A DNA stretch of 64,000 nucleotides from Kryptolebias marmoratus (lineage: Eukaryota; Chordata; Actinopteri; Cyprinodontiformes; Rivulidae), in assembly GCF_001649575.2 (NCBI RefSeq), contig NC_051434.1:16352558-16416557 (forward strand), given 5' to 3'. Below the pieces are notes generated by a model. That model made no database searches. It was not told where the DNA came from and saw nothing but the letters and a program-made list of their open reading frames with translations. This document shows, piece after piece, positions 13,528 to 26,400 of the stretch; position 1 is the stretch's first letter; every line of letters starts with the position of its first letter. Made by a program: the position numbers and the translations under genes.

Positions 13528-13668
13528 GTTTACCAGGGTCTGGATATCATCACCAATAAGGTGACAGCCGAGGAGCGCGCCCGGTGCAGACATCACATGA
13601 TCGGCTTCGTGGACCCGTTGGTGAACAGCTACACAGTGGTGGACTTCAGGAACAAAGCCCTGGCCCTG
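13528..13668 (+). CDS. trit1: TRIT1 exon (first visible; human exon 2 equivalent)
   Basis: Acceptor CCCCTGCAG ends at 13527. The exon codes 47 residues starting [16 protein letters not shown] and ending FRNKALAL, phase 0 at both ends. The conserved continuation of the preceding exon would be ADSMQ. The exon stops just before ATATCCTTT, an AT-AC donor; reading on reaches a stop within five codons. Confidence 0.95.
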
Positions 13669-14376
13669 ATATCCTTTAACTTGTGAAAGAAGAACATTGA
13701 TTTCTGCAACACCTCGTTGCCATCACCTTGTTATTTAGCCGTGACCGCAGGGGCGGGGGATTTATCAGGTTTGACTTTTACTAATTAGCGTGAAGACGTC
13801 TGCCGTGCCCCGGTTTGTGTGTCTCGCTGCAGATGTTTTGCAGCGGAAAAACGAAAAGTGGGAGATCACTGGAGATGGTATTTATAGATGAGTGTGTCTG
13901 TGATGCGTCTTCACACACACTCTTAACAGGCACAGACTCCGGGCAGTCACACCCTCCCGCAGACGCTGGCCGTCACACAGATGTGGTGAGAGGAGCCAAT
14001 AACTAGCGAGGGTATTAATAGATCAGGACGGCGTGGCCGCACACACTTCGTGTCTCTCCCTCACGCGCGCCAGTGCGGTGAGGGGATGCGGTAGCTCCAA
14101 GAATAGGCTCGGTGCAGCTCGAGCCTGCCGGTGGGAAGAGCGAGACAAGGGGAGAGTTGAATACAGATTAGGAGGGGGGGGGGGGTATTCTTTAGATATA
14201 GATATAAACTATAAAGCAAAAAGGAGCGTGTGGTAAAAGACAAGACCTAATGACTTGTCATTCCCTCACTCGACACGCCATTCACATAAACCAGCCCTCC
14301 AGTTTTCTCTCGTGTGATTTTACGTCGCTGCTTGTCAGTAATCATCCTCGCTTCCTCTGCGAGTGCAGAAATGCAG

Positions 14377-14419
<43 letters not shown>

Positions 14420-17400
14420 CGGAAGGCGAGTGATGATGCCTGATGGGCCTTTATCTTGTTTGAGTGGTTATTTGATTACCCTACAGTGGAAGGGGGTGGG
14501 CGATTAGGAGGAGGGAGGGGGAAGAGGAGAGGTGCAAGATGAAAGAAGATGCGACAGAGAAGGAGACCGAGGAAATAAGGTGTGGCGCAGGCTCAGGCTG
14601 GCTAACCGGGAACATTTCTTTTAAATTTTTTTTTTTTTTTCATTTTTCAAGTTTAATATGTAACATGTCAACTCTTTTACGTAAAATAAACGGAATAGCC
14701 GAGTTTGAAAACGAGAAACCATGTTTTAAAGGAAGTATATCCTTTTTTTTTTTTACCCCACAGGTTGACACAATTTCTTGAAATCCTAATGAAGTTCTCT
14801 TTGTACGCTTGGGTCAGAATACCACAGAGCCTCTTCAGTTTTTGTGCCATGAAATTGCAGCTATTTTCCATGCGGCTGGTTTTAGAAGATAGAGTGGGGC
14901 ACTCCGTTCCAACTTGATTTAAACACAAATTACACGTTCCTACCATTTGGAAAAGAGACATTACAGAGTTCCCAGCCTGAGAGCTCACAGTGGCACGCCA
15001 AACTGGGAGCAAAATGCTTCACTGAAACTTTCATTCCCACTCATTAACACTTTCATTATTTGCAGTTTTGCCACAATGATTGGGTACTGATACTTCTTTT
15101 AGGCAGTCTTTTTTTTTTTTTCCAGTTCGTGGTTTGAACTGGCTCAAGTTCAAAGAACATTACACAATGGTTATTACAATAACAGCCAGTTGGTAGATCA
15201 CGTTCTAACTGTACCAGCTTCATATACCCGAGCTTCACTGTCAATCGCTTTGTGTCGCATGTTCTTAAAGGTTGGTGTTAAAAACAGGTGTGCCAGCGGT
15301 TTATTTAACTAATGTTCAGAAGCTTCTTGTAATTGTGGTTCTGGTTCACTACTAGAGGCGGCATCTCGCCGAGCTATGACTGTTGGGGAAACTAGTTGGG
15401 ACTGAAAACTGCAGGAAAATTGCAATAAAATATGCAAAACAATTTTCTCTTGCGGTCTCGCTGAGTGTTTGTGACCATCGAGCCACGTGGCCGGTTTTTG
15501 AAAATCCCGCTCATTTTTGTGTGCACACTACAGCTTGCAAAAAATGCATTCTTGGCAGTGCACGTTATCCGTTGCCCACCTCCGCTTGCTTTGTACCCAA
15601 CTTTGCAGTCGCCTCTCCCGTGTTTTCGATCAAATCTGCTGAAGTACACCTCTGAAATGAAAACGGGCGGATTTGGACCAGTTTTTTAAAATAATTACTT
15701 ATCATCGCCATTTGACTCGGATGTTCGCCGTCTCAAGAGGAGAGCTATTGAGACGGCTTGAAGTCGCCCATGACATTTTTGTGATGATTTTGAGGGAAAA
15801 GCGGACTCGTGCAAGGACGTTGGGAACTCTGCGAAAGTCGCAAGACATTCAGGAGACTCTGTCATGGACGCCAACTGATCACAGCCCAGTGAGATGCTAC
15901 CTTAATGCTGTAATCAATGTCCGTCGGGAATTTCTAACTTGCAACTCTAAAAAACGCCAAAGAACATGACAAAAATGTATCTAGTTTTCTACTCTGGATG
16001 TGAAATATTAGACATGGTACTGATGGAGCATTTAAGGTGTCCATGAGTATTTAAAAATGCATTTTGTACCCAGGAACTTAACATATAACCTCTTGCTGTT
16101 ACAACTGTCTTAACAAACACACAAAAAAAACTACTCACATGGAATTAATAGTCACAATATGAATGATACGGCCATGAATACAGTTACTCTTTACCACTGC
16201 CACAATGCAAAAATGCCATTTTAAGGTTCAACCGCATACTTTAAAAATCGGTTGGTTTTCTTTTTGCCATCGTCGTCTTTTGGCGAGGCTATTATATGAC
16301 GGCCCTCAAAGTGTGGTCCTGCAGATTAATTTTTCCAACATCGAGGCAGCTGCCAAGGCGAGTGCAAAGAGACCTACGGCAGGCGGCTTCGTTTCATACC
16401 CACGAAAGTACGAGTGCGAAGTGCCCAGGCAGCAAAAAGTGGCAAGTGGCGAAAGTATGAATTAACCCTGAGCTGCCCCACACAGCGGAGCTGAGAGTTA
16501 GTTGTCAGATGCCTCGTAAAAAAGTAAAACCATTTGCACTTTATTCATTTTTTTTTTTTTTTTTTTGCTGATGGAGGGTTATTAGAGGACTCGGAGTCAT
16601 TTGCAGTTTTGGCGAAATAAATAAATGAATAAAATCTAAGTGACTCATTAAATTAAAATGTAATTTTTTGAACTCAGCAGCTCATTTCACAATGAATTAA
16701 TTAATCCCTTTCGAACATTACTTTGGAACAGTGATGTCCAATCCTGGTCCTGGAGGCCCACTGTCCTGCATGTTTTTAATTGTTTCTCTGCTCTTCGGCA
16801 GGTCTTCAAGTTCTGCAGAAGCCTGTTAATCACTCATTCATTCAAATCAGGTATCAAAGCAAAAAAAACAACACCTAAAACATGCAGGATAGAGGCCCTC
16901 CAGGACCAGGATTGGACACCACTGCTTCAGAGCATGGCTGAGATGTTTTCTTTCTTCATTGGTGTTGTGTAGAATATCAGAATAGCAGAATGGGCGGTTA
17001 AAGTTGATCCACTGCTAAAACGTCTCTGAGCCAGCAATAGAGGTAGTCAGAGAACTGAGTTGGCGTGTATGCATGTAGTGAAAGTGGGACTTACAGTGCT
17101 TCAGGCTTAATCAGCGGCACTGCTGTCGTGTTGCTGGTTTTACGACGCCAGCTTCGCGTGCAATCACGGGCTCGATCGGTTCATGTGTGGACGCCATCAC
17201 AACTACGGTGAAGGCAATGGGAAGGGGCTCTTCTTTGCTGACTTTTTATGTAAATGTGACGTAAAAAGGACTGCCGGCGTGCATTTCATCTCCAACCATC
17301 TCCTTAGCACTCCAACATAGATGACATGCACAAGAGGAACAAGCTGCCAATCATTGTTGGAGGAACAAACTATTACATTGAGTCTCTGCTGTGGAGAATT

Positions 17401-20400
17401 TTACTGGATACAGGGGTAAGTGTCATACAGGCGTAACTTACATGCTTTTTGTTATGCTGCTTATTCCAATCCGATGCCATTGATAATATTAATGGGATGG
17501 TCTTTATCCACCGTAAAATCAATGTTATGCCTAAGTGGAGACAGTTTTCACAGCTCAAAGACAATCTTAGATTTAATCCTTTATTGTATTTTAAAGGCTA
17601 TGAGTTCATGCTACAAAACCACTTCTATTAATGAAACCGGCTGAGGTTTCTAGTTGTCATTTCAATTTGCACGGTAGAGTTTGACACACAGCAGGCGTTC
17701 CTAACAAGTAGATTAAAACAGTGGAAACTGCAATATTTTAAAATATTTTTTTGCTAAATGGAGTCAGAAAATAATTTCAACCCAAACGTGTGTCACAACA
17801 GGAAAACAAGGACTGCAAGGATGCGGTGGATGAAGCGGGAAACAGGAAGACGGAGCTAGAAAAACTGGAAGGAACCGAGCTGCATAAAAGACTGGCCAAG
17901 GTGGATCCCGAAATGGCCTCCATGTTGCACCCCAATAACAAGCGGAAGATAGCCAGGTGATACACCGCTTGGGTAGTAAAAGTAGCATATCTGTTTCATT
18001 TAAATGTATGGTGGTGCGTTACCCTTTGTGACATAAATTTACAGCATAGTATGTTTTGCTTTTCCCATATTTTTGTTACCTTTGCTGTAGCTAGCCAGTT
18101 AGGAGACTATTAGCTAATCAAAGCCTAGTATTAATACTGAACAATGATGCTAGGAATTTTTCAGTTTCTTGGCTTTATCATGCTAAAAACATTTGAGATT
18201 TTAATAAATAAACAAATGTCAGTCACCTTAACTTTTAGAGTCAGTGAACAGGTTGAAATGTGATCTCTGAAAGTCTTTAAAAGACACCTATCCAGTTGTG
18301 CAAAACTAACCTTTTACCCATTATTGTTGTACCGTATTTTCTGCACTATAGGACGCACTGTCAATGAATGGTCCATTTTCAAACTTTTGTCATATATAAG
18401 ACGCACCTCCCAATTTTTGTAACTTCGGGCGGACCGTGCTCTAGCGGAGCTGGTTCGCCTGGATCAACATTTATAAGATCCCTCTGTGAGAGATCACAAA
18501 GATAATCAAACGGTTCAAAACTCACGGAAGGATACTGCACCGACGTAAGTGCCAAGTATAAACGCCTACAGCGCTCGCTCAGGTCCGCACGCCATGCGCG
18601 GGGCCCTGCGTGACTCTAATGAGCCTTAATGCTGCAAGTGGTGCGGCTTTGTAGTTTACCAAAGTCGTACTAAAACATTACGACTTCTTACATATATAAG
18701 GCGCTCCGGATTATAAGGCGCACTGTTGTTTTTTGAGAAAATTGAAGGCTTTTAAGTGCGCCTTATAGTCCGGAAAAAATGGTAGTTTTTCCAAGCTACC
18801 AAGCCCAGCCACCAGCAGTGGTGGGTTGGGGTGGGTGATAGCCACCCAGTAATTTTGCTGACATCTTCTTGCAGGGATAACTAGGCAGACAAAGTGATTT
18901 GCGTAATTAAACTATGATCTTCTACAGAAACTCAGAATCCAACAGAGGGAAAATCAAAGGTAGTGGAAGAGAAGCTTTAAGGGACGCAGTGAAGTCGCTC
19001 CGTGGCGTTTCTTTGGCCGTGGAAAAACAAAATCCTTCAGCTGTTTGAGAACCGACCGGAGCGCTCAAACCACTTTAGTGGAAAAAAAACCCCTAATAGT
19101 GGCTTCTCATTTAGTCAAAGTTTTCCATCTGTATAGAGTTGCACAATATCCTGTTTCAGTGTTGACAGTGAGGTGCGCAAAGTCGGATGACTTTACCTCC
19201 AAGAAAACCCCCTCCGGTCTTTGACACTGATTATGGGTTCACAAGGTTTTTTTTTTGTTTGTTAACAAAAACAGTAAGTTTGTATCTGTGGGAAGCCGAG
19301 AATACTGGAAAAAAAAAGGAAAAATTTCATTTGAGTTGGACTCTTTTAGCAGCTGAGTGAACGGTGTGAATTAGGATTGCACTCTATGATGTCAACATCG
19401 CAAAGGACTGCAAGAAATTACAAACTGCACATCAAACGTATATTTGGCAGTCAGTTGGACCCCCACTGCCCTAAATAATCATCGCCCATTTAGATAGTAG
19501 TAACCAAAATGCTAAAACACACGGAAAGAGTTGTGTGTGTTGTCAAAATGTATATTTTTATTGCAATATTCAACAATGACATCTCAATTGGATGATTTTC
19601 TATTAACGTGCAGCCCTAGTGTGAATTAAAAACGTATCTAATGGACAGTGCCTTGTTATTTCTTGATGTAAAACAGCACAACAAGGTTTTGTATGATGAG
19701 TTCAGGGGCAGAACGTCTGAATGCTTTTCAGAGCAGAAGTCCTTTCCTGACCCGACAGACCTCTGACTTGGTCCGTGCCCCTTCGTCAAAATCGCTACAG
19801 AGAAATCCCTTTTGTTTCCTGTCCAAACCACCATTCTTACAGCAAACCTCCCAGAACTGATTCCTCAGACAAATCATTTACTTTATTCAAATACTCAGGT
19901 GTTATAAGTCTGCCTTGAGTAGGAAAAAACGTTTCACCTACAGCTCCAACTGTGACTCTGACGTAAAATAAAAGCGTTAAATGCTCGATCGTTTGTGCTG
20001 CTGCAACTCGTCTGCACGTCGGGTTTGAATTTTTCTCCTGTTTTATGAGACCCTGAAGGCATCGCGCTCCCGGGCTGACAGTTGTTGCACCAAATGGCAC
20101 GCACACACACACACACACACACTGCTTGATTAGTAGCAGTCTGCGCGCCGGTGTGTTTATGCGAGCAGGTTAGGTTACCCTGTCCTTTAATGCGACAGGA
20201 ATCTCCTCCTTGTAACCCCAGCGTCCAGCCGGCCATGACAAAAAATAAATAAAAATAAATATAAATCAGTGTCTCACCTCAGTCTGAATGTAGCTGTGCA
20301 CTTTTGAGGAAAAATGTGCATTTTATTATCGGTTTGTTTCCTCCGCTGTGCGTCATTATTTCCTCTTTTCTTGTGTTGGCAGTGATCAGCGTTCATAAAA

Positions 20401-23400
20401 CACAAGTCAGGCTCTTAATTTGCGTCTCAGACGGGGAGCTGGAGGCGTTCACTTCTGGCGAATTTACTGAAAGAGTTGGTGTTCAACTCATTTTAACTCA
20501 GTTTGCCCAGATATTCTGTATCAGGAAAGGGGGTTTAGCTGTGAGAATCGTAAGTTGTTGGGGTTTTTTTTAAATAGAAATTTGGATTTCAGCTTCTCTG
20601 TTTCTGTGCTTTGTCTACAGAAGCCTTCAAATTCACGAAGAGACGGGTATCCCCCATAGCCGCTGGCTTGAGGAGCAGAGGGGCCATGAGGGAGGCGGTG
20701 GACTTGGGGGGCCGCTGAGGTACCCAGACCCCTGCATTTTCTGGCTACATGCAGACATTAAGGGTAGGAAGAGAGCTGCCCAGATCTTCTCTCTTTTTTT
20801 TTTTTTGTTAAATAAGAGCTTATAGTGTCTGAGAAAAATGATCCCCCTCTTCTATGTTTTCCAGCTCTAGATGAGCGGTTAGATGGACGTGTGGACGAGA
20901 TGTTGTCTGCAGGACTGATCAAGGAGCTCAGAGACTTCCACATCCGATACAATCAACAGAAAGTCCAGGAGGACAGGTAGAGTAAAGAAAACAATCCCAC
21001 ACATTGCTGCCAACCTGTTTGGTTTTTTCTTTTTCTGTGTGTGGAGTTAAGTTTTATTATCGTCTCTGCTTGGATTTTGCAACGTTGTTTTCCAGTTTTT
21101 CTTGCGCCACTTTCTCTTGTAAATTTTATTTATTTATTTATTCAATCCTGGTATCCACATTTGCTATAATGCCCGTCAGCCACCGACCAATCAGTTGGAG
21201 GTTTCTGAGCATCAGTGTGCACGAGTTTCCATCAGGAAGCAGAGCTGAAGGGGAGACTTAGAGTCCAGCCTGTTGTTTTTTTACATTTTCAAAAAGTCTT
21301 CATCTTCTTGCCAAAGAGGATTTTGATGACATCATTAAAGGCAATTTATCAGACGTTGTACAGCTCTTCCTGGACCATAAAAAGGGTTTCCTGCCTCCCC
21401 TACCGTGTCCCACACACTCCCCCAAATCCTGCAAGCAGACTTTAGAAGTAAAAGTCCCACAGTGTGGCTTAAACTCCCTCTGGGAAAGTTATTTTGTAAA
21501 ACTAAAGACAGGGGATCAACAACGGAGACGGGGGAGACGAGTGCGATCAGGAGCTCTGATAATGAGCAATGAAAAATACCTCGTTCTGGACTCTGAGCCG
21601 ATCTCAAAAATCGAATCGGGACATCCCTGGTAGTAGTACTTTGTGGATTCAGAGTGGGTTTAATGGAGGTTTTGACCTAAATGTAAAAAAAAACAAGTTA
21701 CTTTAATTATACAACAACTGAAACTATAATTTTGTTTTCATGTCTTTGTGTCAAGCAGTAAAACTCAGCGTTTCCTCTCAAAGAACCCTAGGTCCTTAAT
21801 AGACGTCCACCAACTGGACTCCACCTAACAGTCCTCCATCAGCCAGACTCAACTTAAATTTAACTGGTTTTTCTCTTTTTTTGGGGGGGTGGGGGTGGGG
21901 GTGGGGGAGTAACCAGCGGTTGGTTCCTACACGTTTTTTGTTGCCACTGCTTTGGCCCATAAACAATACTCATGCATATCGGCGTTGTTTCTGTGCAAGA
22001 TCTTTAGGGGGCGGAGTCATTCAAGATTTGCAGTCTGTTGTGTTGGACAAAGCCTAATGTGATCTATGTTAGCATGCAGGTTGGTGCTGATGATACACGA
22101 ACCGTGCAGCCGGAGTCCATAAAACGACTGTTTCACGTTGCGCCCTCATGTAAATCAGTGATCCAGAAAGTCACGATACTCAAGTCTTCCGGGCAGTAGG
22201 AGGGAAGTGAACTCTGCCAAGCGGCGGTCCGGTGATTTATTGCCCCCTCCCAGTCTGACAGGTCACTCTGTGCTGCACTCTGACGTTTCCCAATGGCCTG
22301 GAGACCGATTTAGATGCAGCTCACACTGCTGGGATTTCAATGATTTTTTTGTATGGGAAGGATTTTTCTTTCGAATATCCGATGATTAATAACAATTGTG
22401 CCAAACTAAGCTCCCTTCTCTATTTGCTCATTACCTAAATGACTTTTTTTCTCTTTACGCTTAATAAGTTGTCTAGTCAACTCGGACCAAGTTAATATTC
22501 TTCTTCAAAACTTCTTCCTGACATTTGATTAACAGCGATCACATGATCCGAAGCTTGGCGGAGCAGCTTCGCCCAGTCAGTGGCTCGAGACTGAATGGTG
22601 TTTTTGTGACCATTGTCTCATAGTTTTGTCCTTTTTCCAAATGTTCGCCAAAGCAAGACACTAACCTTGTAAAATAATTTCATGGCACCTCTTCCTGATA
22701 ACTGTCATGGCCACCACTGTTGGTGTGAGTCATCCGTATCAGGCATATCTGAAATATGAGAGGTCACGAGTCTCGGTCTGGATTTATTAGGACTGTGTCA
22801 CGGCTAAATGACTTGTCAGGTTCATTTGTGCCGGATGTGGAATAACTCGCAATCAGAATCACTACAGATAATTTGGGTTTGTTTGCATGTTTTACATAAA
22901 AGTTAAATGAGCCTTGCAGCACATCTGTCTGAGAAAGGAAAGGAAATAAATCTTAACAATCAATGACAGCTTGGATCAATTTCAAAGCCACGAGCTGAAA
23001 TCCAAATTAGCACTGAATGGGCTCTCAAAGAAATCACTAGATGTACATTTACAGCCCTTTTCAAGATGGTCGCCACAGCTAAGAAATCAGACACAAAAAT
23101 AACTGTAACTGGGTCATTTTTACAGATATTGAGCTAAAATTGGATGATGCAGTAGCTGGGAGTCATGCCCAACACATACTCTGAGCGCTACCAGTTCACA
23201 CAAGATCTGTTTTTAAAGCGTTGCTATTACCTGTTACTGTCCGCTCTGCCTGTCTGTTGGCAAAATATCTCACGAACCAGTGGACGGATTTTAATGAAAC
23301 CTTTAAAAATGAATCATTGGATGCACACCTACAACTCATTAAACTTTGGAGTCAACCCAGTTCGTGATGGCCGCTGCAGCTCATCGACAGTAGCCGACGC

Positions 23401-26400
23401 AAAAATGTCTATAACTCGGTCAGATTTACCGATATTGGCCTAAAACTTGGTGTGGCCATAACCGAGAGTTGGCCTGGACATTTCCTCTGAGCAGATGTTG
23501 CGAGATCTGAGCCGAGATTGTGCTTTACATTGTTTATAAGGTGTAAGCAAAACGGCTACGACTTCCTTTCATCAAAAGATGATCTCAGTTTAAAACGGCG
23601 GCGGGCGATATGCATTCCTTTAAGGGCTAACCAGACTTTGTTTGAATATTTGATCAAATTAAAATGTGTCTTTTTGTCAGTGTTAAACCTTCCTGTAACA
23701 GAGAATCACAGAGGTCGTCTTCGAGCTGCTTCACAGAGGCAGGTTGGAAAATGTCAAGATTGACTTTCTTACTCTCAGGCACTCAGGAATTGATTCAGCA
23801 AGCGTTATTTTTACTTCTAGCAACGAGCACTTTCTTTTGGCAGGGGGAATATGTCCGCTTTCTCCACCGGGATGCTTTCAAATGAAGCGGCAGCTTCCTA
23901 CTCAACATATGGTGCGACACGAGATGGGAAACGGCACTAAATCGGAAAACCGTTTTGTTTTGTTGTTTTTTTTTGTTCGATTTGCGTTCGTGGAATCCCG
24001 GCCCTCTCCCGTTTATTTTCTGTTCAGGCCGCGCGCGTCTCGGCTGGTCTCGGATTCGAATATTTCTCGCAGCAGTTTTCGCGAGCTCACGTTTGCAGCG
24101 AGGCCAGATCTGTTCAAACGCTTTGTTTTCACCGTATGAAGTGGTATTTGCGTGGTATTATCAAACACATACTTTGACAGCATAGATGGTGCTTGTGTCT
24201 GCGATTGGGCGGGGCTGCAGGGAGTGGAACGATGCCTAGGAAGCTGCTGCTTCCCTTCTTTTTGTCCACCCCCCACCTCCTCTTCCCTTTCCTCCTCTGC
24301 CTTCTCAGCAATCTGATCATCCATGCACTTTGCCTCCCTCCCTCGCTTCTGTCTCTCCACCCCCCACCCCCCCACNNNNNNNNNNNNNNNNNNNNNNNNN
24401 NNCTGGCTGCAGTGACCAGACATCAAGGTCAGATCTCTTCCTCCGTCTTTCTTTTCCTCCCTCCATTGACTCTACGTTTCCTGTGCGCTGATGCTATTCT
24501 CAAATTTCTGTCTCTGCCCATCTGGGCAGTTTTATTTCCATTTCCTCCTCTCATCTCTCTGACAAGTGTTTTAAACGAGAGACCCGAAAACAGACAGTTC
24601 TGTTATTAGCTTTCTAGTTTAAAACATTTATTGTGAGGACTTGAACCTTATCAGGGGTCGGGTCATTTGATGCATCACGTTTCATCTCCTGGCTCCGGGC
24701 TTTGCATGACGCTTGTTTCGAAACAAAATCCTCTAGCGTCATTTTTACAGAAAAGGCAATTAAATGAAGAGGTTTCTGTACTATTTATGTATTTATTCGT
24801 CTCCTATAAGTGCACATGACAAATGTCTGAGGTGATTCTCATTGCCGACGCCACAGAGGTGCAACAGTTCAGTTTCAGTATAAAACCTGCACCGTTCTCA
24901 GCAGCCAGAGCTGAGCGCTTCATGTGTTTTCGCACCATTCAGGATTTTGTTTGCCCTCTCTTCATGTCTTTTTTTTTTTACATTTGCATATGGGGACCAA
25001 AGAGTGATAGTGGAGGAAAAAAGGTGAAACGGTGTCCAGAGGCAGAAACTTCCCATACAGACGGGGTAACGTTTGTTCTCCTTTCCGCAGCCAAGACTAC
25101 CAACATGGGATTTTCCAGTCGATCGGCTTTAAGGAGTTTCACGACTACCTGACTGCTCCTGAAGACAGCAGCCCGCAGGAGAAAGCCGAACTCAGACACA
25201 AAGGTCAGAGAAGCACCTTGCTGAACTGTGGACTGCCTGACTGCTAAATCGGAGGATCCTTCCCGTTTCCTCGCCTCTGTCTCCGCTTCATGTCTGCCCT
25301 CTCCCTCTCTCCAGGTGTAGAAGCTTTGAAGATTGCTACCAGGCGCTACGCCCGCAAGCAGAATAAGTGGGTCCAACACCGCTTCCTTAGGCGTGAGTAC
25401 CCTTCGCTCGGCTCACGAGGCGTTTGTGCGTCCTCCTGTTCTTTGGCAGTCAGCTCTGTCTTTACCAAGATAAGATTCAGACACACAATAAGCCTCCCAT
25501 TTACTTTATAGTGTTCAAGGGTATATATGGTGTGGGTGTGTGTGTTCAGGCTTCACTTTTCATCTTGTTTTTTTTTTTTTTTAAAGTGCCATTGCATAAA
25601 GCACTGAAGCGTCTGGTATTTTTCTGTTTCTGTCACGTTTTCAGTTCGCTGCTCCTTCCCACAGCTCTGGAAACACCCATACAAAAAAAGAAATTGCACC
25701 AAAACACGCAGAGTAGTGTGCTTTGACAACAAATCGTACGCTGTGGACGTAATTCTGAAAACAAATTTCACATACACAACATTTTTTTTGTACGACGAGT
25801 AATAAAAAACAACAAACAAAACCCTTCTTGCTCCACTCTGTAGCTCACATACTTCACTGTAGAAACATAATTCAGAGTTTAAATAGATCGCAGAGAGTTG
25901 TTGGTTTTTTTACGTTTGAGCTGGCATTTAACTATCTTTAGTTTCTTAGAGACTTTACCACCAACCGTTCAACTTAAAGTGCTATAATGTTTCACTTCTT
26001 ACAGAACAAACTCTTCTTACTCCTGTGAATGTTACATTGCTTGTATACATCAAATTGTAGGTCTTCTGTCACCCAGCATGTCTCTCACTTCTATAGGACT
26101 TATGGTTTTCTCTTAAATCCTCCTTGCAGAGCGCGGACATCCAAACTCTCATTGACTTCCATTGTATCTGAGCTCAGAATACCCCCCCTAAACTGGAAGT
26201 GAACGGTCCTTTTTTAGCTTGTTTTGTCTCATACAAAACACTGTTGACACAACCAGTCGCTTCTGCTACTGACAGTGAAGAATTATTGTCATTTTTTATT
26301 TTAATACGATCTATAAGTTTTGAAGTGTCCGCTTGTCTGAGGCTGACTTTCCACTCTGTGTTTCTGTCTGCCTGCCTTAGGAGCGTTATCAGGGAGTGAC

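Larger units (their letters stand above)
13669..17316 (+). other. trit1: U12-type AT-AC intron of TRIT1
   Basis: The intron begins ATATCCTTT at 13669, identical to the minor-spliceosome AT-AC donor consensus, and ends AC at 17315-17316. A branch-like CTCCTTAGC lies at 17300-17308, about 11 nt before the exon, within the usual U12 spacing; it departs from the TTCCTTAAC consensus. AC is the only nearby acceptor that preserves the frame: joining gives [15 protein letters not shown], which aligns with human ALIEDIFARDKIP. Using the AG at 17319-17320 would break the frame. The intron carries a (TG)n tract and one hAT-like MITE. Confidence 0.88.
20977..25090 (+). other. trit1: TRIT1 intron with repeat dimer and gap 2
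   Basis: GT-AG intron, 4.1 kb. It holds a G-rich tract (21883-21908), the dispersed repeat dimer (23016-23625) and the N run 24376-24402. No exon-like ORF was seen; the flanking exons join in phase without any additional exon. Confidence 0.85.

Noticed and set aside
13680..13690. GT donor (TTGTGAAAG) as the end of the first visible TRIT1 exon
   Set aside because: It would add ISFNL-type residues before a stop and break the match to ALIEDIF. The AT-AC junction fits the protein exactly.
24403..24440. Possible 15-nt microexon after gap 2 (TGACCAGACATCAAG then GTCAGA)
   Set aside because: The exons on either side join in phase without it, and it begins with TGA.
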